64,000 bases of DNA from Maribacter litoralis (GCF_003075045.1 NZ_QCZD01000005.1:124001-188000); one strand, 5' to 3'; numbered from the stretch's first letter, positions 19,445 through 29,509 are shown. Made by a program: numbers and translations. Notes: generated by a model from the sequence alone, not told the origin.

Positions 19445-22354
19445 ATGCGCCATATTTTTATTTTTATTTGTGGGTTATTGTGCTGTACCAATATTTTAGC
19501 TCAAAATCCGTTGGTAACCAGCGACAGTTTAGCACAACAAAGTTGGGTAGACAGTCAATACGCTCAATTGAGCTTAGATCAAAAACTGGGGCAATTATTT
19601 ATGGTAAGTGTTGCTTCTAATCAAAGCAAACAAGTTACCGATAAGATTAAGGATCTAATTGTACAAGAAAACCTTGGCGGCGTAATTTTTTCTAAAGGCG
19701 GACCAGTGCGCCAAGCTAAACTTACAAATAATTATCAAGCGGTTTCTAAAATACCTTTGTTGATCGGTATGGATGCCGAGTGGGGACTTTCTATGAGATT
19801 GGATTCTACTTACGCTTTTCCTTGGAACATGACCTTAGGGGCAATTCAAGATAGTTCAATAGTTGAAAGAGTAGGTTACCAGATTGGCAAACATGCAAAA
19901 AGACTTGGGGTGCATATAAACTTTGCTCCCGATTTAGATATTAATACCAATCCTAAAAATCCTATTATCGGTAATCGATCCTTTGGTGAGAACAGAGAAA
20001 ATGTGGTACAAAAAGGAATTGCTTTTGTAAAAGGAATGGAACGTGCTGGTGTATTGGCAAATGGAAAGCATTTTCCGGGCCATGGTGATACCGAAGTAGA
20101 TTCTCATCACAATTTACCTATTATCCCTTTTTCTAAGAAAAGGTTAGATAGTTTAGAACTGTATCCGTTCAAAAAACTGATTGCCTCTGGTTTAAGTAGT
20201 ATAATGGTTGCGCATTTAGAGGTTCCTGCGCTAGAAATGAAAAAGGAATTACCTTCTTCGATATCAGAACAGATCATTTCTGGAATACTGAAAGAAGAAC
20301 TAGGGTATAAAGGTTTAATTTTTACTGATGCCCTTAATATGAAAGGTGTTTCAACGACTGGTAAAGACGGTAGTGTAGAACTCGCCGCTTTTATGGCAGG
20401 TAATGATATGCTTTTAATGCCCGAAAATATTGTCAGTGCAAAGGAAAAATTGACTAAGGCCTATGAAAAAGGTAAATTGACAGAAGAACGTTTGGCTTAC
20501 TCGGTCAAGAAAATTTTAATGGCAAAATATAAGGCAGGGTTAAATAAATACAAGCCTATTGATTTAGCGAATTTATACAATGACCTTAATAGTCTTGAAG
20601 ATGATATTGTTTATGAGCAAGCGATTGAGAATGCCATAACGGTAGTCAAGAACAAATTGGATCTTTTGTCGATCAAAAACTTGGACAATAAAAAAATAGC
20701 CTATGTAAAAATGGGTAATGCCAATAATGAAGCATTTGTTAAAGGTCTAAAAAATTATGCCAATGTAACCGTTGTTGAGGCTAATGATATCACTACCTTA
20801 AAAACTAGATTAAAAGATTTCAATTTAATTATAATAGGGCATCATATGAGTAATGATAGCCCCTGGAAAGCATATAAATTTTCTAAAAGTGAATTGGCAT
20901 GGTTGCAAGAAATCGCTAAAGAACGAACTTCAAATTTAATACTTTGTGTATTTGCTAAACCTTATGCCTTATCAGAAATCGAAACCTTTAGCAGTATTGA
21001 TGCTGTAGTAATGGCCTATCAAAACAGTATTATAGCACAAGAGAAAACGGCTGAAATTTTATTTGGTGCCGTTAGTGCCTCTGGGAAATTACCGGTTACC
21101 GCGCATAAAGAGTTTTCTGTTAATACAGGTGTAGAGGTTAAATCATTGAGAAGATTAGGCTATAGTATTCCAGAACGTGTAGGTATGAGCTCAAAAGGAT
21201 TGAAAGAGATCGATAAACTAATGCACAACGGTCTCGATAGTTTAATGTTTCCCGGGGCTCAAGTTCTAGTAGCTAGAAAAGGAAAAGTGATTTATCAAAA
21301 AGGTTTTGGAAAACCAACGTATGATTCTCAAGAAAATATCACCAATGAGTATATCTATGATCTTGCTTCGCTGACAAAAATATTGGCGACCCTACCAATG
21401 GTAATGAAAATGGAGGAAGAAGGTAGAATAGGACTTAACAATACTTTCGAAGAATTGGTTCCTAATTATTCCGATACCGAAATTAAGAATGTAACGGTTT
21501 TAAAAGCACTTTCCCATTATGGTAGATTACCGGCTTGGATACCATTTTACATTAGAACATTAGATGAAAATAAAAAACCTTCAAGCGAATTTTATAGGAA
21601 TTCCCCTTTACCAGGTTTTTCAACTAAGGTGTATGATAATCTGTATCTGACGGATGCTTATCAAGACTCCATTTATAACAGAATAGGCAGGCAAGATTTA
21701 AAATCGAACAGATATCGTTATAGTGACGTTCCTTATTACGTAATGAAAAAGGTAATAGAGGACAGTTATGAACAACGATTGGACTATTTGACCAGTAATT
21801 TTTTATATCGAAGAATCGGCGCGAATCATACCACATACAATCCGCTGGAAAAGTTTGATAAAAAAATGATCGTGCCTTCAGAGGAAGATGATTATTATAG
21901 ATACGGTACCGTGCAAGGTTATGTTCATGATATGGGCGCAGCTATGCAAGCAGGAGTAGGAGGGCATGCCGGACTTTTTAGTAATGCCAACGATGTTGCA
22001 AAAATAATGCAGATGTATTTGCAAGATGGTTATTATGGTGGAACCAAGTTTTTTGATTCCAGAACGGTGAAGAAATTTAATACTTGTTATTTCTGTGATA
22101 ACAATGTACGTAGAGGGGTAGGATTTGATAAGCCCCAGTTACAACATAGTGGTCCTACTTGTGGTTGTGTATCACGAAAGAGCTTTGGGCATAGTGGATT
22201 CACCGGCACCTATACTTGGGCTGATCCAGAAGAAGAAATTGTGTATGTATTTTTATCTAACAGAACATATCCATCTGCTTCCAATACCCTTTTAGTTAAA
22301 TCTGGGTTAAGAACTAGAATTCAACAAGTCATTTACAATTCAATTCTGAATTAA
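19445..22354 (+). CDS. GH3 beta-N-acetylhexosaminidase fused to a serine beta-lactamase-like domain
   Basis: 969 aa, exported (signal peptide residues 1-19, LCCTNILAQ). The N-terminal GH3 domain (about 35-370) has KHFPGHGDTEVDSHHNLP with the NagZ-type His-loop acid/base, and FTDALNMKGV with the likely nucleophile aspartate. A GH3 C-terminal domain follows to about residue 560. Residues about 590-965 form a class-C beta-lactamase/transpeptidase-like fold with ASLTKILATLP (SxxK) and a YSD motif in RYRYSDVPYY. Together they suggest cleavage of muropeptides in the periplasm. The fusion is common in Bacteroidota. It starts 94 bp downstream of the previous gene and is followed by bshA. Confidence 0.9.
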   Translation: MRHIFIFICGLLCCTNILAQNPLVTSDSLAQQSWVDSQYAQLSLDQKLGQLFMVSVASNQSKQVTDKIKDLIVQENLGGVIFSKGGPVRQAKLTNNYQAVSKIPLLIGMDAEWGLSMRLDSTYAFPWNMTLGAIQDSSIVERVGYQIGKHAKRLGVHINFAPDLDINTNPKNPIIGNRSFGENRENVVQKGIAFVKGMERAGVLANGKHFPGHGDTEVDSHHNLPIIPFSKKRLDSLELYPFKKLIASGLSSIMVAHLEVPALEMKKELPSSISEQIISGILKEELGYKGLIFTDALNMKGVSTTGKDGSVELAAFMAGNDMLLMPENIVSAKEKLTKAYEKGKLTEERLAYSVKKILMAKYKAGLNKYKPIDLANLYNDLNSLEDDIVYEQAIENAITVVKNKLDLLSIKNLDNKKIAYVKMGNANNEAFVKGLKNYANVTVVEANDITTLKTRLKDFNLIIIGHHMSNDSPWKAYKFSKSELAWLQEIAKERTSNLILCVFAKPYALSEIETFSSIDAVVMAYQNSIIAQEKTAEILFGAVSASGKLPVTAHKEFSVNTGVEVKSLRRLGYSIPERVGMSSKGLKEIDKLMHNGLDSLMFPGAQVLVARKGKVIYQKGFGKPTYDSQENITNEYIYDLASLTKILATLPMVMKMEEEGRIGLNNTFEELVPNYSDTEIKNVTVLKALSHYGRLPAWIPFYIRTLDENKKPSSEFYRNSPLPGFSTKVYDNLYLTDAYQDSIYNRIGRQDLKSNRYRYSDVPYYVMKKVIEDSYEQRLDYLTSNFLYRRIGANHTTYNPLEKFDKKMIVPSEEDDYYRYGTVQGYVHDMGAAMQAGVGGHAGLFSNANDVAKIMQMYLQDGYYGGTKFFDSRTVKKFNTCYFCDNNVRRGVGFDKPQLQHSGPTCGCVSRKSFGHSGFTGTYTWADPEEEIVYVFLSNRTYPSASNTLLVKSGLRTRIQQVIYNSILN

Positions 22355-22373
22355 AAAAGGTAATTTTGTTGCA

Positions 22374-23513
22374 ATGAAAATAGCAATAGTATGTTACCCT
22401 ACCTTTGGAGGTAGTGGTGTAGTGGCAACAGAATTAGGGATAGCATTGGCCAATAGGGGTCATGAAATTCATTTTATAACGTATAAGCAACCTGTTCGTT
22501 TAGAGTTGTTGAGCAATAAGATTTTCTTTCATGAAGTTCATGTTCCCGAGTATCCATTGTTTCATTACCAACCCTATGAGCTTGCATTGTCAAGTAAATT
22601 GGTAGATACCATAAAGCTTCATAAAATTGATCTTCTTCATGTACATTATGCCATTCCGCATGCATATGCGGGCTATATGGCTAAAAAAATGCTTGAGGAG
22701 GAAGGTATTTATGTGCCTATGATAACGACACTACATGGTACGGATATTACCTTGGTAGGTAAACATCCATTTTATAAACCAGCGGTAACATTTAGTATAA
22801 ATCAATCTGATGTAGTTACATCGGTATCCGAGAGTTTAAAGCAAGGAACTTTAGATACTTTTGATATCCATGGAGATATTGAGGTTATTCCAAATTTTAT
22901 TGATGCCAAAAAATATAGTACTTCTTTTACCGATTGCCAAAGGTCTAATATGGCTACAGAAGAAGAACGTATTGTAACACATATCAGTAATTTTAGAAAG
23001 GTAAAGCGAATACCGGATGTAATTAAGATTTTCAGTAAAATTCAATTAGAAATTCCGGCCAAACTGATCATGGTAGGGGAAGGCCCAGAAAAGGCAGGTG
23101 CGGAACGCCTATGCGATGAGCTTGGTATTGCCGATAAGGTGATATTTTTAGGAAATAGTAATGAAATTGATAAAATTCTATGTTTTTCAGATTTATTTCT
23201 TTTGCCATCACAATCGGAGAGTTTTGGTCTTGCAGCACTTGAGGCTATGATTAATAAAGTGCCGGTTATATCTAGTAACGCCGGTGGTATACCTGAGGTG
23301 AATACTGAAGGTGTTAGTGGGTTTTTAAGTGATGTTGGTGATATTAATGATATGGCATCTAAAGCAATTACCATTTTAAAGAATGATAGTGTATTAGAAA
23401 GATTTAAACTTAACGCTCTTAAGGAAGCACAAAGGTTTGATATACAGAAAGTGGTGCCTCTATATGAGGAGGTTTATGAAAGAGCCTACAATAGCAGATT
23501 TAAGGATGTTTAA
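22374..23513 (+). CDS. bshA: N-acetyl-alpha-D-glucosaminyl L-malate synthase BshA
   Basis: 379 aa GT4 glycosyltransferase. BshA joins N-acetylglucosamine from UDP-GlcNAc to L-malate, the first step of bacillithiol synthesis. The N-terminus CYPTFGGSGVVATELGIALA (residues 7-26) and the conserved HVPEYPLFHYQPYELAL are typical of BshA rather than of generic GT4 enzymes. The C-terminal donor site is ESFGLAALEAM. It starts 20 bp after the GH3 gene, and its last 8 bases overlap the start of the PrcB-like lipoprotein gene. Confidence 0.94.
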   Translation: MKIAIVCYPTFGGSGVVATELGIALANRGHEIHFITYKQPVRLELLSNKIFFHEVHVPEYPLFHYQPYELALSSKLVDTIKLHKIDLLHVHYAIPHAYAGYMAKKMLEEEGIYVPMITTLHGTDITLVGKHPFYKPAVTFSINQSDVVTSVSESLKQGTLDTFDIHGDIEVIPNFIDAKKYSTSFTDCQRSNMATEEERIVTHISNFRKVKRIPDVIKIFSKIQLEIPAKLIMVGEGPEKAGAERLCDELGIADKVIFLGNSNEIDKILCFSDLFLLPSQSESFGLAALEAMINKVPVISSNAGGIPEVNTEGVSGFLSDVGDINDMASKAITILKNDSVLERFKLNALKEAQRFDIQKVVPLYEEVYERAYNSRFKDV

Positions 23514-23952
23514 GAATTTTCTTTATCTCTTTCTATTGTTGACTACACAAGTATATTCTTGTAAAAGTGTAGTGCCAAGTAATCTTCAAGATTCAAATAG
23601 CATAGAAATGGAGCTTATTTTAAATGAAAACTATAGCGGATTTGAACAAGAGAATTATATTCTTATTAAGAACCAGAAAGATCTTAATGCTTTTTACGGT
23701 AAAATCAACAGAACTAGAAAGCCAGGATTGACACCTCCAAAAGTAGACTTTGATAGTGAAATGATTCTAGTTTGGTGTGGGGATTATTCCGCTTCCGAAT
23801 ATGCTCAATTGGTAGTAAGGGAGAAGGATACATTGTTAGAAATTCAAAATAAAAGATCTAAAGTCGCTAAAGAAGAAAACTCATTAATAGTTAGTCCTTT
23901 TAGTGTATACAAATTACCGCTCAGTTCAAAAAGCATAAAAATCAAACAGTAA
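23506..23952 (+). CDS. Probable lipoprotein with PrcB-like domain
   Basis: 148 aa from the ATG at 23506. The frame is open further upstream, but this start begins a clean signal peptide (FLYLFLLLTTQVYSC) with a plausible lipobox cysteine. The sequence from about residue 45 (ENYILIKNQKDLNAFYGKI) to the end, with VDFDSEMILVWCGDYSASEY and LIVSPFSVYKLP, looks like the small PrcB C-terminal-type domain of protease-complex subunits. That match is by eye and moderate. The start overlaps the bshA stop by 8 bp, suggesting translational coupling, but no functional link is evident. Confidence 0.65.
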   Translation: MFKNFLYLFLLLTTQVYSCKSVVPSNLQDSNSIEMELILNENYSGFEQENYILIKNQKDLNAFYGKINRTRKPGLTPPKVDFDSEMILVWCGDYSASEYAQLVVREKDTLLEIQNKRSKVAKEENSLIVSPFSVYKLPLSSKSIKIKQ

Positions 23953-24014
23953 TTAGTCGATTATAATTCTACATTCAACTATCAATCGATTTTTAATGCT
24001 ATATATAGTAATAA

Positions 24015-24046
24015 TTTGCAAGTCAGCTTGTGTAAAGTTAATTTTA
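24015..24046 (+). promoter_or_regulatory. Likely Bacteroidota sigma-A promoter of the OmpA gene
   Basis: A TTTG at 24015-24018 is followed after 20 bases by TAATTTTA at 24039-24046, which matches seven of eight positions of the Bacteroidota -7 element TAnnTTTG. This would give a 5' leader of about 15-20 bases before the ATG at 24071. It is read by eye only. Confidence 0.5.
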
Positions 24047-24070
24047 CATTTTAAACCCAAATTTATAATT

Positions 24071-25252
24071 ATGAAAACGGCTAAAACTTTTGGTTTACTA
24101 ATTTTTCTGGTGCTACCGTCTGTCTTTTTTGCTCAAGAAGAGCTTCAAATTACGGCAAAAGACAGTATTGTACAGAGCTCATGGATTGTTGGCGTTGGCT
24201 TCAACGCAGTTGATGATTCAGGTAATGTTTTCGATGGTCTTTTTAATGTCGGTAAAGAATGGAATATTGTTCCATTTCCTTCAAGAGTTAGTATTGGTAG
24301 GTATTTTAAAAACGGTTTAGGATTAGAAGCTATCGGTACTTACAATGAATACAAAGAAGGAAATATTATCGATGCTCAGGTTATAAATGAAAATATTAGC
24401 TATTTTGGCATTGATGGTAGAATTACCTACGATATCAATAAAATTATTGGTGAAACGGGTTGGTTTGATCCTTACGTAGGTATTGGTGCAGGATATACTG
24501 ATGCCAATAACAAAGGGAGGGGAACCTATAATGCCGTAGTTGGTTTTAGAACATGGCTTTCAGATCGATGGGGATTAGATTTTAATTCAACAGGAAAGTG
24601 GGCTATGAGCCAAGGTGATGGCGCTACAAACCATATTCAACATGCAGCTGGGGTGGTTTATCAATTCGGAATAGAAAAAGGTCTTTCTAAACGAGGTGAA
24701 GAAAAGCTCGAATTATTGGCTGCAATTGAAAAAGAAAAAGAACGTCAAAGAGATTCTATAAATGAGGTAAATCGTTTAAAAGAAGAAGCTTTATTAGCGG
24801 AGAGACTTAAAAAGCAACAAGAGGCAGATGCTTTGGCTGCTGCCGAGAAAGCAAAAGAAGATGCTTTAAATAAGAAAAAAGCGGAAATTAAATCTAGGAT
24901 AGAGAGTTTGGGTAACGTGTATTTTGGATTAAATTCTTCGTTTGTAAACACAAAATCTAAAAAGGTATTGGACTCGTTGGTTCAGGTTTTAGAAGATATA
25001 CCAACTTTAAAACTAAAAATTACATCCCATACTGATTCTAGAGGTACTTCCAAGTATAATGATTGGTTATCTCAACGAAGAGTTGATAGAACCAAAGCAT
25101 ATTTGTTATCTAAAGGTATAGCCGATGATAAATTGGTAACAGAGGCCTATGGTGAAACTATGTTATTAAATGAATGTGATGACAATAAATATTGCCCAGA
25201 AGATAAACATGCTGTAAACAGACGTTCAGAATTCGTAATTCTCGAATTTTAA
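24071..25252 (+). CDS. OmpA family outer-membrane protein
   Basis: 393 aa from the ATG at 24071; the signal peptide that follows (residues 1-20, ending VFFAQ) shows this is the real start although the frame is open upstream. Residues about 30-210 form an eight-stranded barrel-like domain, with strands such as WIVGVGFNAVDDSGNVF and WFDPYVGIGAGYTD. A charged helical linker rich in Lys, Glu and Ala (about 212-275) follows. The C-terminal OmpA peptidoglycan-binding domain (about 280-393) shows LKITSHTDSRGT, WLSQRRVDRTKAYL and NRRSEFVIL. It ties the outer membrane to peptidoglycan. A perfect 20-bp hairpin lies downstream. Confidence 0.92.
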   Translation: MKTAKTFGLLIFLVLPSVFFAQEELQITAKDSIVQSSWIVGVGFNAVDDSGNVFDGLFNVGKEWNIVPFPSRVSIGRYFKNGLGLEAIGTYNEYKEGNIIDAQVINENISYFGIDGRITYDINKIIGETGWFDPYVGIGAGYTDANNKGRGTYNAVVGFRTWLSDRWGLDFNSTGKWAMSQGDGATNHIQHAAGVVYQFGIEKGLSKRGEEKLELLAAIEKEKERQRDSINEVNRLKEEALLAERLKKQQEADALAAAEKAKEDALNKKKAEIKSRIESLGNVYFGLNSSFVNTKSKKVLDSLVQVLEDIPTLKLKITSHTDSRGTSKYNDWLSQRRVDRTKAYLLSKGIADDKLVTEAYGETMLLNECDDNKYCPEDKHAVNRRSEFVILEF

Positions 25253-25265
25253 TAAAGAAACATAT

Positions 25266-25310
25266 TAATAAGAAAGCCGATAAATAATACATTTATCGGC
25301 TTTCTTATTA
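25266..25310. terminator. Perfect 20-bp hairpin, probable bidirectional terminator
   Basis: Bases 25266-25285 pair without mismatch with 25291-25310, leaving a 5-base loop. The stem has A-rich and T-rich flanks that can serve both strands. It lies between the convergent ends of the OmpA gene and the FN3-like lipoprotein gene, so it can stop transcription from either side. Confidence 0.8.
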
Positions 25311-25342
25311 TGTACAGTTTTAGTTTAGCTTAAATGAAATAT

Positions 25343-26020
25343 TTAACCAACACTAAAATTGAATACTTCAGAGGTAGATTCATTGCCAACACTATCTTTT
25401 GTGACAATTTTCCAATAATAGGTTTTACCAGCTTCAACAGGAATGTCATTATATCTTGAAGTTGTGATATCACTGACTAGTAAAGCTGGTTCTTCGGTTT
25501 CACCAAAGTAGAGGTCATATCCTATAATGTCATTATCTTCATCTTCGGCTTTCCAAATTAGATTTACCGTAGTACTTGTTTGTGAAATTGAGGCACCGGA
25601 TACAGGAGATATGGCAGTTGCAGGGTAGGGAATAGTTGATTCTAAACCGGGTCCTTCATTGTAAAAAGTCCAAACTTCGCTGCTATTATTATTTTGTCCG
25701 GTTACATACCATGAGTATGCTACAGTTCGTTCAAGAATAATGGCGATACTTTTATTATCACTATCAAATACCCCTGTTTCTGAATTTGTAAGATTTGTTA
25801 AGTGAACTTGATAAGGACTATTATCATTTGTATCTGACCATTCAAAAATGAGTTCACTTTGAGTGTCCGAAACAATAATTCCTTCGGTACATTCTGAGTC
25901 ATTTTCTGGGAAAATAAGAGAAATATTAAATTGGTCTGGAGCATATTTCAAAACTTCTGAATCTACACCGCAAGATTGTATAATTAGGATTAAGAAAATA
26001 AATAAATTGGGGTTCTTCAC
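25343..26020 (-). CDS. Lipoprotein with two fibronectin type III-like modules
   Basis: 225 aa starting with GTG at 26020. The N-terminus FIFLILIIQSCGVDSE is a lipoprotein signal with the cysteine near residue 17. Two beta-sandwich modules follow. The first is about residues 30-125 and ends near YNEGPGL; the second is about 135-225, with VNLIWKAEDEDNDIIGYDLY and KTYYWKIVTKDSVGNES, which is the FN3 pattern with conserved W and Y. No catalytic motif is present. The start overlaps the stop of the upstream dehydrogenase-like gene by 4 bp (GTGA), so the two are translated together and the lipoprotein is likely its partner at the outer membrane. Confidence 0.75.
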   Translation of the reverse strand: MKNPNLFIFLILIIQSCGVDSEVLKYAPDQFNISLIFPENDSECTEGIIVSDTQSELIFEWSDTNDNSPYQVHLTNLTNSETGVFDSDNKSIAIILERTVAYSWYVTGQNNNSSEVWTFYNEGPGLESTIPYPATAISPVSGASISQTSTTVNLIWKAEDEDNDIIGYDLYFGETEEPALLVSDITTSRYNDIPVEAGKTYYWKIVTKDSVGNESTSEVFNFSVG

Positions 26021-29000
26021 TGTCTTAAAAGTTTGAAGGATTTACTGAAGTTGCCATTCTTTAATCTTAAAATATAAATACCAGAGTTAAAAAAGGTTGT
26101 ATTAATATCGATTATTGATTGTTCAACTTTATAGGTGCTAGAATGTACTAAAGCACCAGCTTCAGTAAAAATAGCTATTTCAACGTTATCTATAGCAAGA
26201 GATTTTAAATCTATTGAAAGTTTATTGCTGAAAGGATTTGGGTATAAATAGGGAGATTGTTGCAAATAAACTGTTTCTTCAAATTGACCTTGACATGGTT
26301 TATTTGTGCTTACGCTTATTTTATTGATTTCCTCAGAAAGAGTTAAACTTATTAAATTTTTTGTAGTTAATAAACTTTTGCCGTTAATATCAATGTAATA
26401 TTCGTCTGCTCCGCTTAAATTCAGACTTATGTTATTTGTTGAATCATCAAAGTTTATGAGCACATCTAATGGTAATGGTTCAGTAATAACAACTTTAGAA
26501 CAGTTTTGGTAATTTGTGGATTCTAGGGAAGAGATACAAACATTATAAACTCCACTTTTCAAATCTTCTATATTGATGAATTCGCTAAAAGTAAATGTTC
26601 TATTTTCGTTTTCACCAATAATGCTACCGCTGAATGTTTCATTTGTGATAGATTCAATGGTAACTGAACCATTATCTATATCGATACAAGATGTGCCTTT
26701 AGCAGTAATTTTAAATTGATTTGAGGGGTATGAAGAAATAGTACATCCATTGGTATCGACGATGGTGCCACTAGGTGTATTTGGGCAAGAATCAATTGTA
26801 TCTAATATTCCATCTCCATCCTCATCATTATTTAATTGGGAGCTAGAACAACCATCGGTGTTTACACCTTCCCCTACAGGTGTATTTGTGCACTGATCAT
26901 TACTATTTGTAACTCCATCGTTATCGTCATCATAATTTATAGGTTCAACTATAAGTGAGAAATTTTTCGTACAACCTTCCGAAGAAGTGAAAATATAAGT
27001 TCCCGCATCCGTTGAATTGATGCTTTCTATTGTATAATCATTGTTCACTATCTCGCCATCTGGAAGCGTGATGGTAAATGAATTGTCATTTGGCAGTATA
27101 CTCAAGGTAATTTTATTCCCTTCCGTTATCGTTAAGCTATCACCACCACTTACCCAATTTTCCGCAATTAAGTATGCCACTGTAATAGTTTCATTCGTAC
27201 AGGAAACCTCTTTCCAAATAGCAATGTTATTAGAGCTTGTATCTCCAGCTGAACTAAAATTGCCACCTACTAGAAGTTCTGTATTGTTCTTTATGAATTT
27301 TAAAGTATTTACTCTAATGTTAACTCCAACATCAGTTTCGTTTCCTAAAGCTTGCCAACCGGTTTCTGAGTTCCATCTAGCGATATTGTTTACTATTTTG
27401 TTCGTTAACCCGTCATCACTAGCGGTATCAAATGTGCCACCAACGTATACAAAGGTATCATCACAAGTAATTGCATTTACATTTCCACTTAGGCCATTTC
27501 CTAATGATTCCCAGGTGCCGTTACTTTTATGATATCTAGAAACTCTATTTACGGTTTTGTCGCCGGCAATAGAAAAATTCCCTCCAACGTATATATATTC
27601 TCCAGCCGAATTTATAGCTTGTACATAGCCGCTAGTTCCTGTGACTAATGCCGACCAATTAGCACCGTCCCAACGGGCTATTCTTGAGGCGGGGATTCCC
27701 CCTGCTGCATCAAAATTCCCACCTACATAGACCTTATCATTATCTATGTGTATGCAACGTACTTCATTGTTCGTTCCAGAAATATTGGAGGCACTATCTG
27801 TAAGTAGGTTCCATGTTTCATTTTCCCATTTAGCTATATTATTTGCGTTCAATTCACCTGCTGTTGTAAATATTCCTCCTATGAATAATGCGCCATTCTC
27901 ATCTATCTGCATTGTTGTGATCGGACCGTTAGTGCCAGAGCTTAGAGCAGACCATGAACTACCATTCCATTTGGCGATATTATTAGCGCCTATACCAGCA
28001 ATTGCAGTAAATTCACCGCCAATGTAAAGAGTTCCGTCAGGAGCAAGAGCAGTAGTTAAAATGGTGCCTTCAATGTCATTCCCCAATGAACCCCATTCCT
28101 CAGTGATGCTTAATGTGGCTAAAGCTGATGCACTAATACCGCCTGCTGTAGAAAACGTACCTGCGATATAACTTAGACCGCTAGTAGAAGTAGCAATAGC
28201 TTCAACAATCCCGTTGGTTCCAGATGATAGTGATTTCCATGCTCCAATACCATCTTCGGGGGCGGCTTCTGGACCGGATATGGTTTCAGTTAATTTATAT
28301 AATTTGGCATTAGATCCATAATCGGAGAAATAGAGTTCACCATCTTCATCTTCTCCAAAGGTAGAAATAAACTCTCCATTTGTTTTAAAGAGCAACTCGT
28401 TTGATGTTCTGCCAGTTGAAGCATCGTATTCTAAAGCCCATACTCGACCAGAAACATAATCACCATAGATATACTTATTTTTTATATTACTGCTGGTTAT
28501 TGAACCATTATACGTGTAACCTCCTGTTATGGATACATCTGAGGCGCTGTGGTCGTAAAAGAATATCGGCTCAATATTGGGTGTAGTAGAAAGTGATGTA
28601 CCGTTGCCGTAACTAGGTTCTGTTTTTGCTTCAAATTTGTTCCAGCCATAGTTACCGCCTTTGGTGATTATATTGATCTCTTCATATGAATTTTGTCCTA
28701 CGTCTGATCCCCAAAGTTTGCCTGTGGAATCAAAAGAGAATTTCCAAGTATTACGTATACCCCAGGCATAAAGTTCATCTAACCCAGTTTGGCCTACCCT
28801 AGGGTTGTCAGAAGGTATTTCATATTTGCCATTTGGTAATTCAGGATTTGTTTCAAGGGGATTGTTACCATCTATATCAACATCAATTCTAAGTAAACTT
28901 CCAAAAACAGTATTTAAATTTTGACCATTACCTTGTGGGTCGCCACCACCACCTCCATCACCCACTGAGATGTACAGATAACCATCTGGACCAAATGCAA

Positions 29001-29490
29001 TTTTACCGCCGTTATGGTTTGAGTCAGATTGGTTTTTTGAGAATTGGGCAATGAGGGTTTTTGAAGAAGTGTCAATCAAATTAGGGTTAGAAGTGTCCAC
29101 TTTGTAACGAGCAATATTTATTCTATAAGTACTAGGTTGGTCTATATAGTAAATGAATATAAACCCGTTAGACTCGTAATTTGGATGAAAAGCTAAACCT
29201 AAAAGCCCTATTTCTTGCCCAGCACTATATGCCACTGTGGAAGAAATATCTAAGAATATACTTTGTTCTTCAATGGTTACATTTTCTATGTTTGGAAACA
29301 CTTTAATTAAGCCAGGTTGCTCAACCACAAAAATCCTATCACTGTTGTCAGCGCTATTTTGTATTTCTACCGGGAAATTAAATGATAGATTAGGGAAAGC
29401 TTCTTCATAAGAAGTCTGACAAAATATAGATAAGAATGTTAACTGTAGCGTTAAGAATAAAAAAAATTTAATCGGTTTGGTGGGAAACAT
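26017..29490 (-). CDS. T9SS-secreted PQQ-type glucose/sorbosone dehydrogenase-like protein with second propeller
   Basis: 1157 aa. The signal peptide is at residues 1-24. A GSDH-like beta-propeller (about 28-405) shows ELGLLGLAFHP-like and SNHNGGKIAFGPDGYLYI segments. Residues about 435-755 contain seven repeats of the type GGxFxxAG...NNIAxW, spaced about 50 residues, forming a second propeller. After an immunoglobulin-like part come two thrombospondin type 3-like calcium motifs (DDDNDGVTNSNDQC and NDEDGDGILDTIDSC, about 850-905). The last about 75 residues (LYPNPFSNKLSID to the end) are a T9SS type A sorting domain. Catalytic PQQ binding is inferred from the family; activity is unproven. Confidence 0.82.
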   Translation of the reverse strand: MFPTKPIKFFLFLTLQLTFLSIFCQTSYEEAFPNLSFNFPVEIQNSADNSDRIFVVEQPGLIKVFPNIENVTIEEQSIFLDISSTVAYSAGQEIGLLGLAFHPNYESNGFIFIYYIDQPSTYRINIARYKVDTSNPNLIDTSSKTLIAQFSKNQSDSNHNGGKIAFGPDGYLYISVGDGGGGGDPQGNGQNLNTVFGSLLRIDVDIDGNNPLETNPELPNGKYEIPSDNPRVGQTGLDELYAWGIRNTWKFSFDSTGKLWGSDVGQNSYEEINIITKGGNYGWNKFEAKTEPSYGNGTSLSTTPNIEPIFFYDHSASDVSITGGYTYNGSITSSNIKNKYIYGDYVSGRVWALEYDASTGRTSNELLFKTNGEFISTFGEDEDGELYFSDYGSNAKLYKLTETISGPEAAPEDGIGAWKSLSSGTNGIVEAIATSTSGLSYIAGTFSTAGGISASALATLSITEEWGSLGNDIEGTILTTALAPDGTLYIGGEFTAIAGIGANNIAKWNGSSWSALSSGTNGPITTMQIDENGALFIGGIFTTAGELNANNIAKWENETWNLLTDSASNISGTNNEVRCIHIDNDKVYVGGNFDAAGGIPASRIARWDGANWSALVTGTSGYVQAINSAGEYIYVGGNFSIAGDKTVNRVSRYHKSNGTWESLGNGLSGNVNAITCDDTFVYVGGTFDTASDDGLTNKIVNNIARWNSETGWQALGNETDVGVNIRVNTLKFIKNNTELLVGGNFSSAGDTSSNNIAIWKEVSCTNETITVAYLIAENWVSGGDSLTITEGNKITLSILPNDNSFTITLPDGEIVNNDYTIESINSTDAGTYIFTSSEGCTKNFSLIVEPINYDDDNDGVTNSNDQCTNTPVGEGVNTDGCSSSQLNNDEDGDGILDTIDSCPNTPSGTIVDTNGCTISSYPSNQFKITAKGTSCIDIDNGSVTIESITNETFSGSIIGENENRTFTFSEFINIEDLKSGVYNVCISSLESTNYQNCSKVVITEPLPLDVLINFDDSTNNISLNLSGADEYYIDINGKSLLTTKNLISLTLSEEINKISVSTNKPCQGQFEETVYLQQSPYLYPNPFSNKLSIDLKSLAIDNVEIAIFTEAGALVHSSTYKVEQSIIDINTTFFNSGIYILRLKNGNFSKSFKLLRQ

Positions 29491-29509
29491 GAAGCTGTAT
29501 TTACAGCGT

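Noticed and set aside
27041..27532. 163-codon plus-strand ORF inside the 1157-aa gene
   Set aside because: It is the reverse-strand shadow of the repeat-rich propeller region; the repeats in the true frame explain it.
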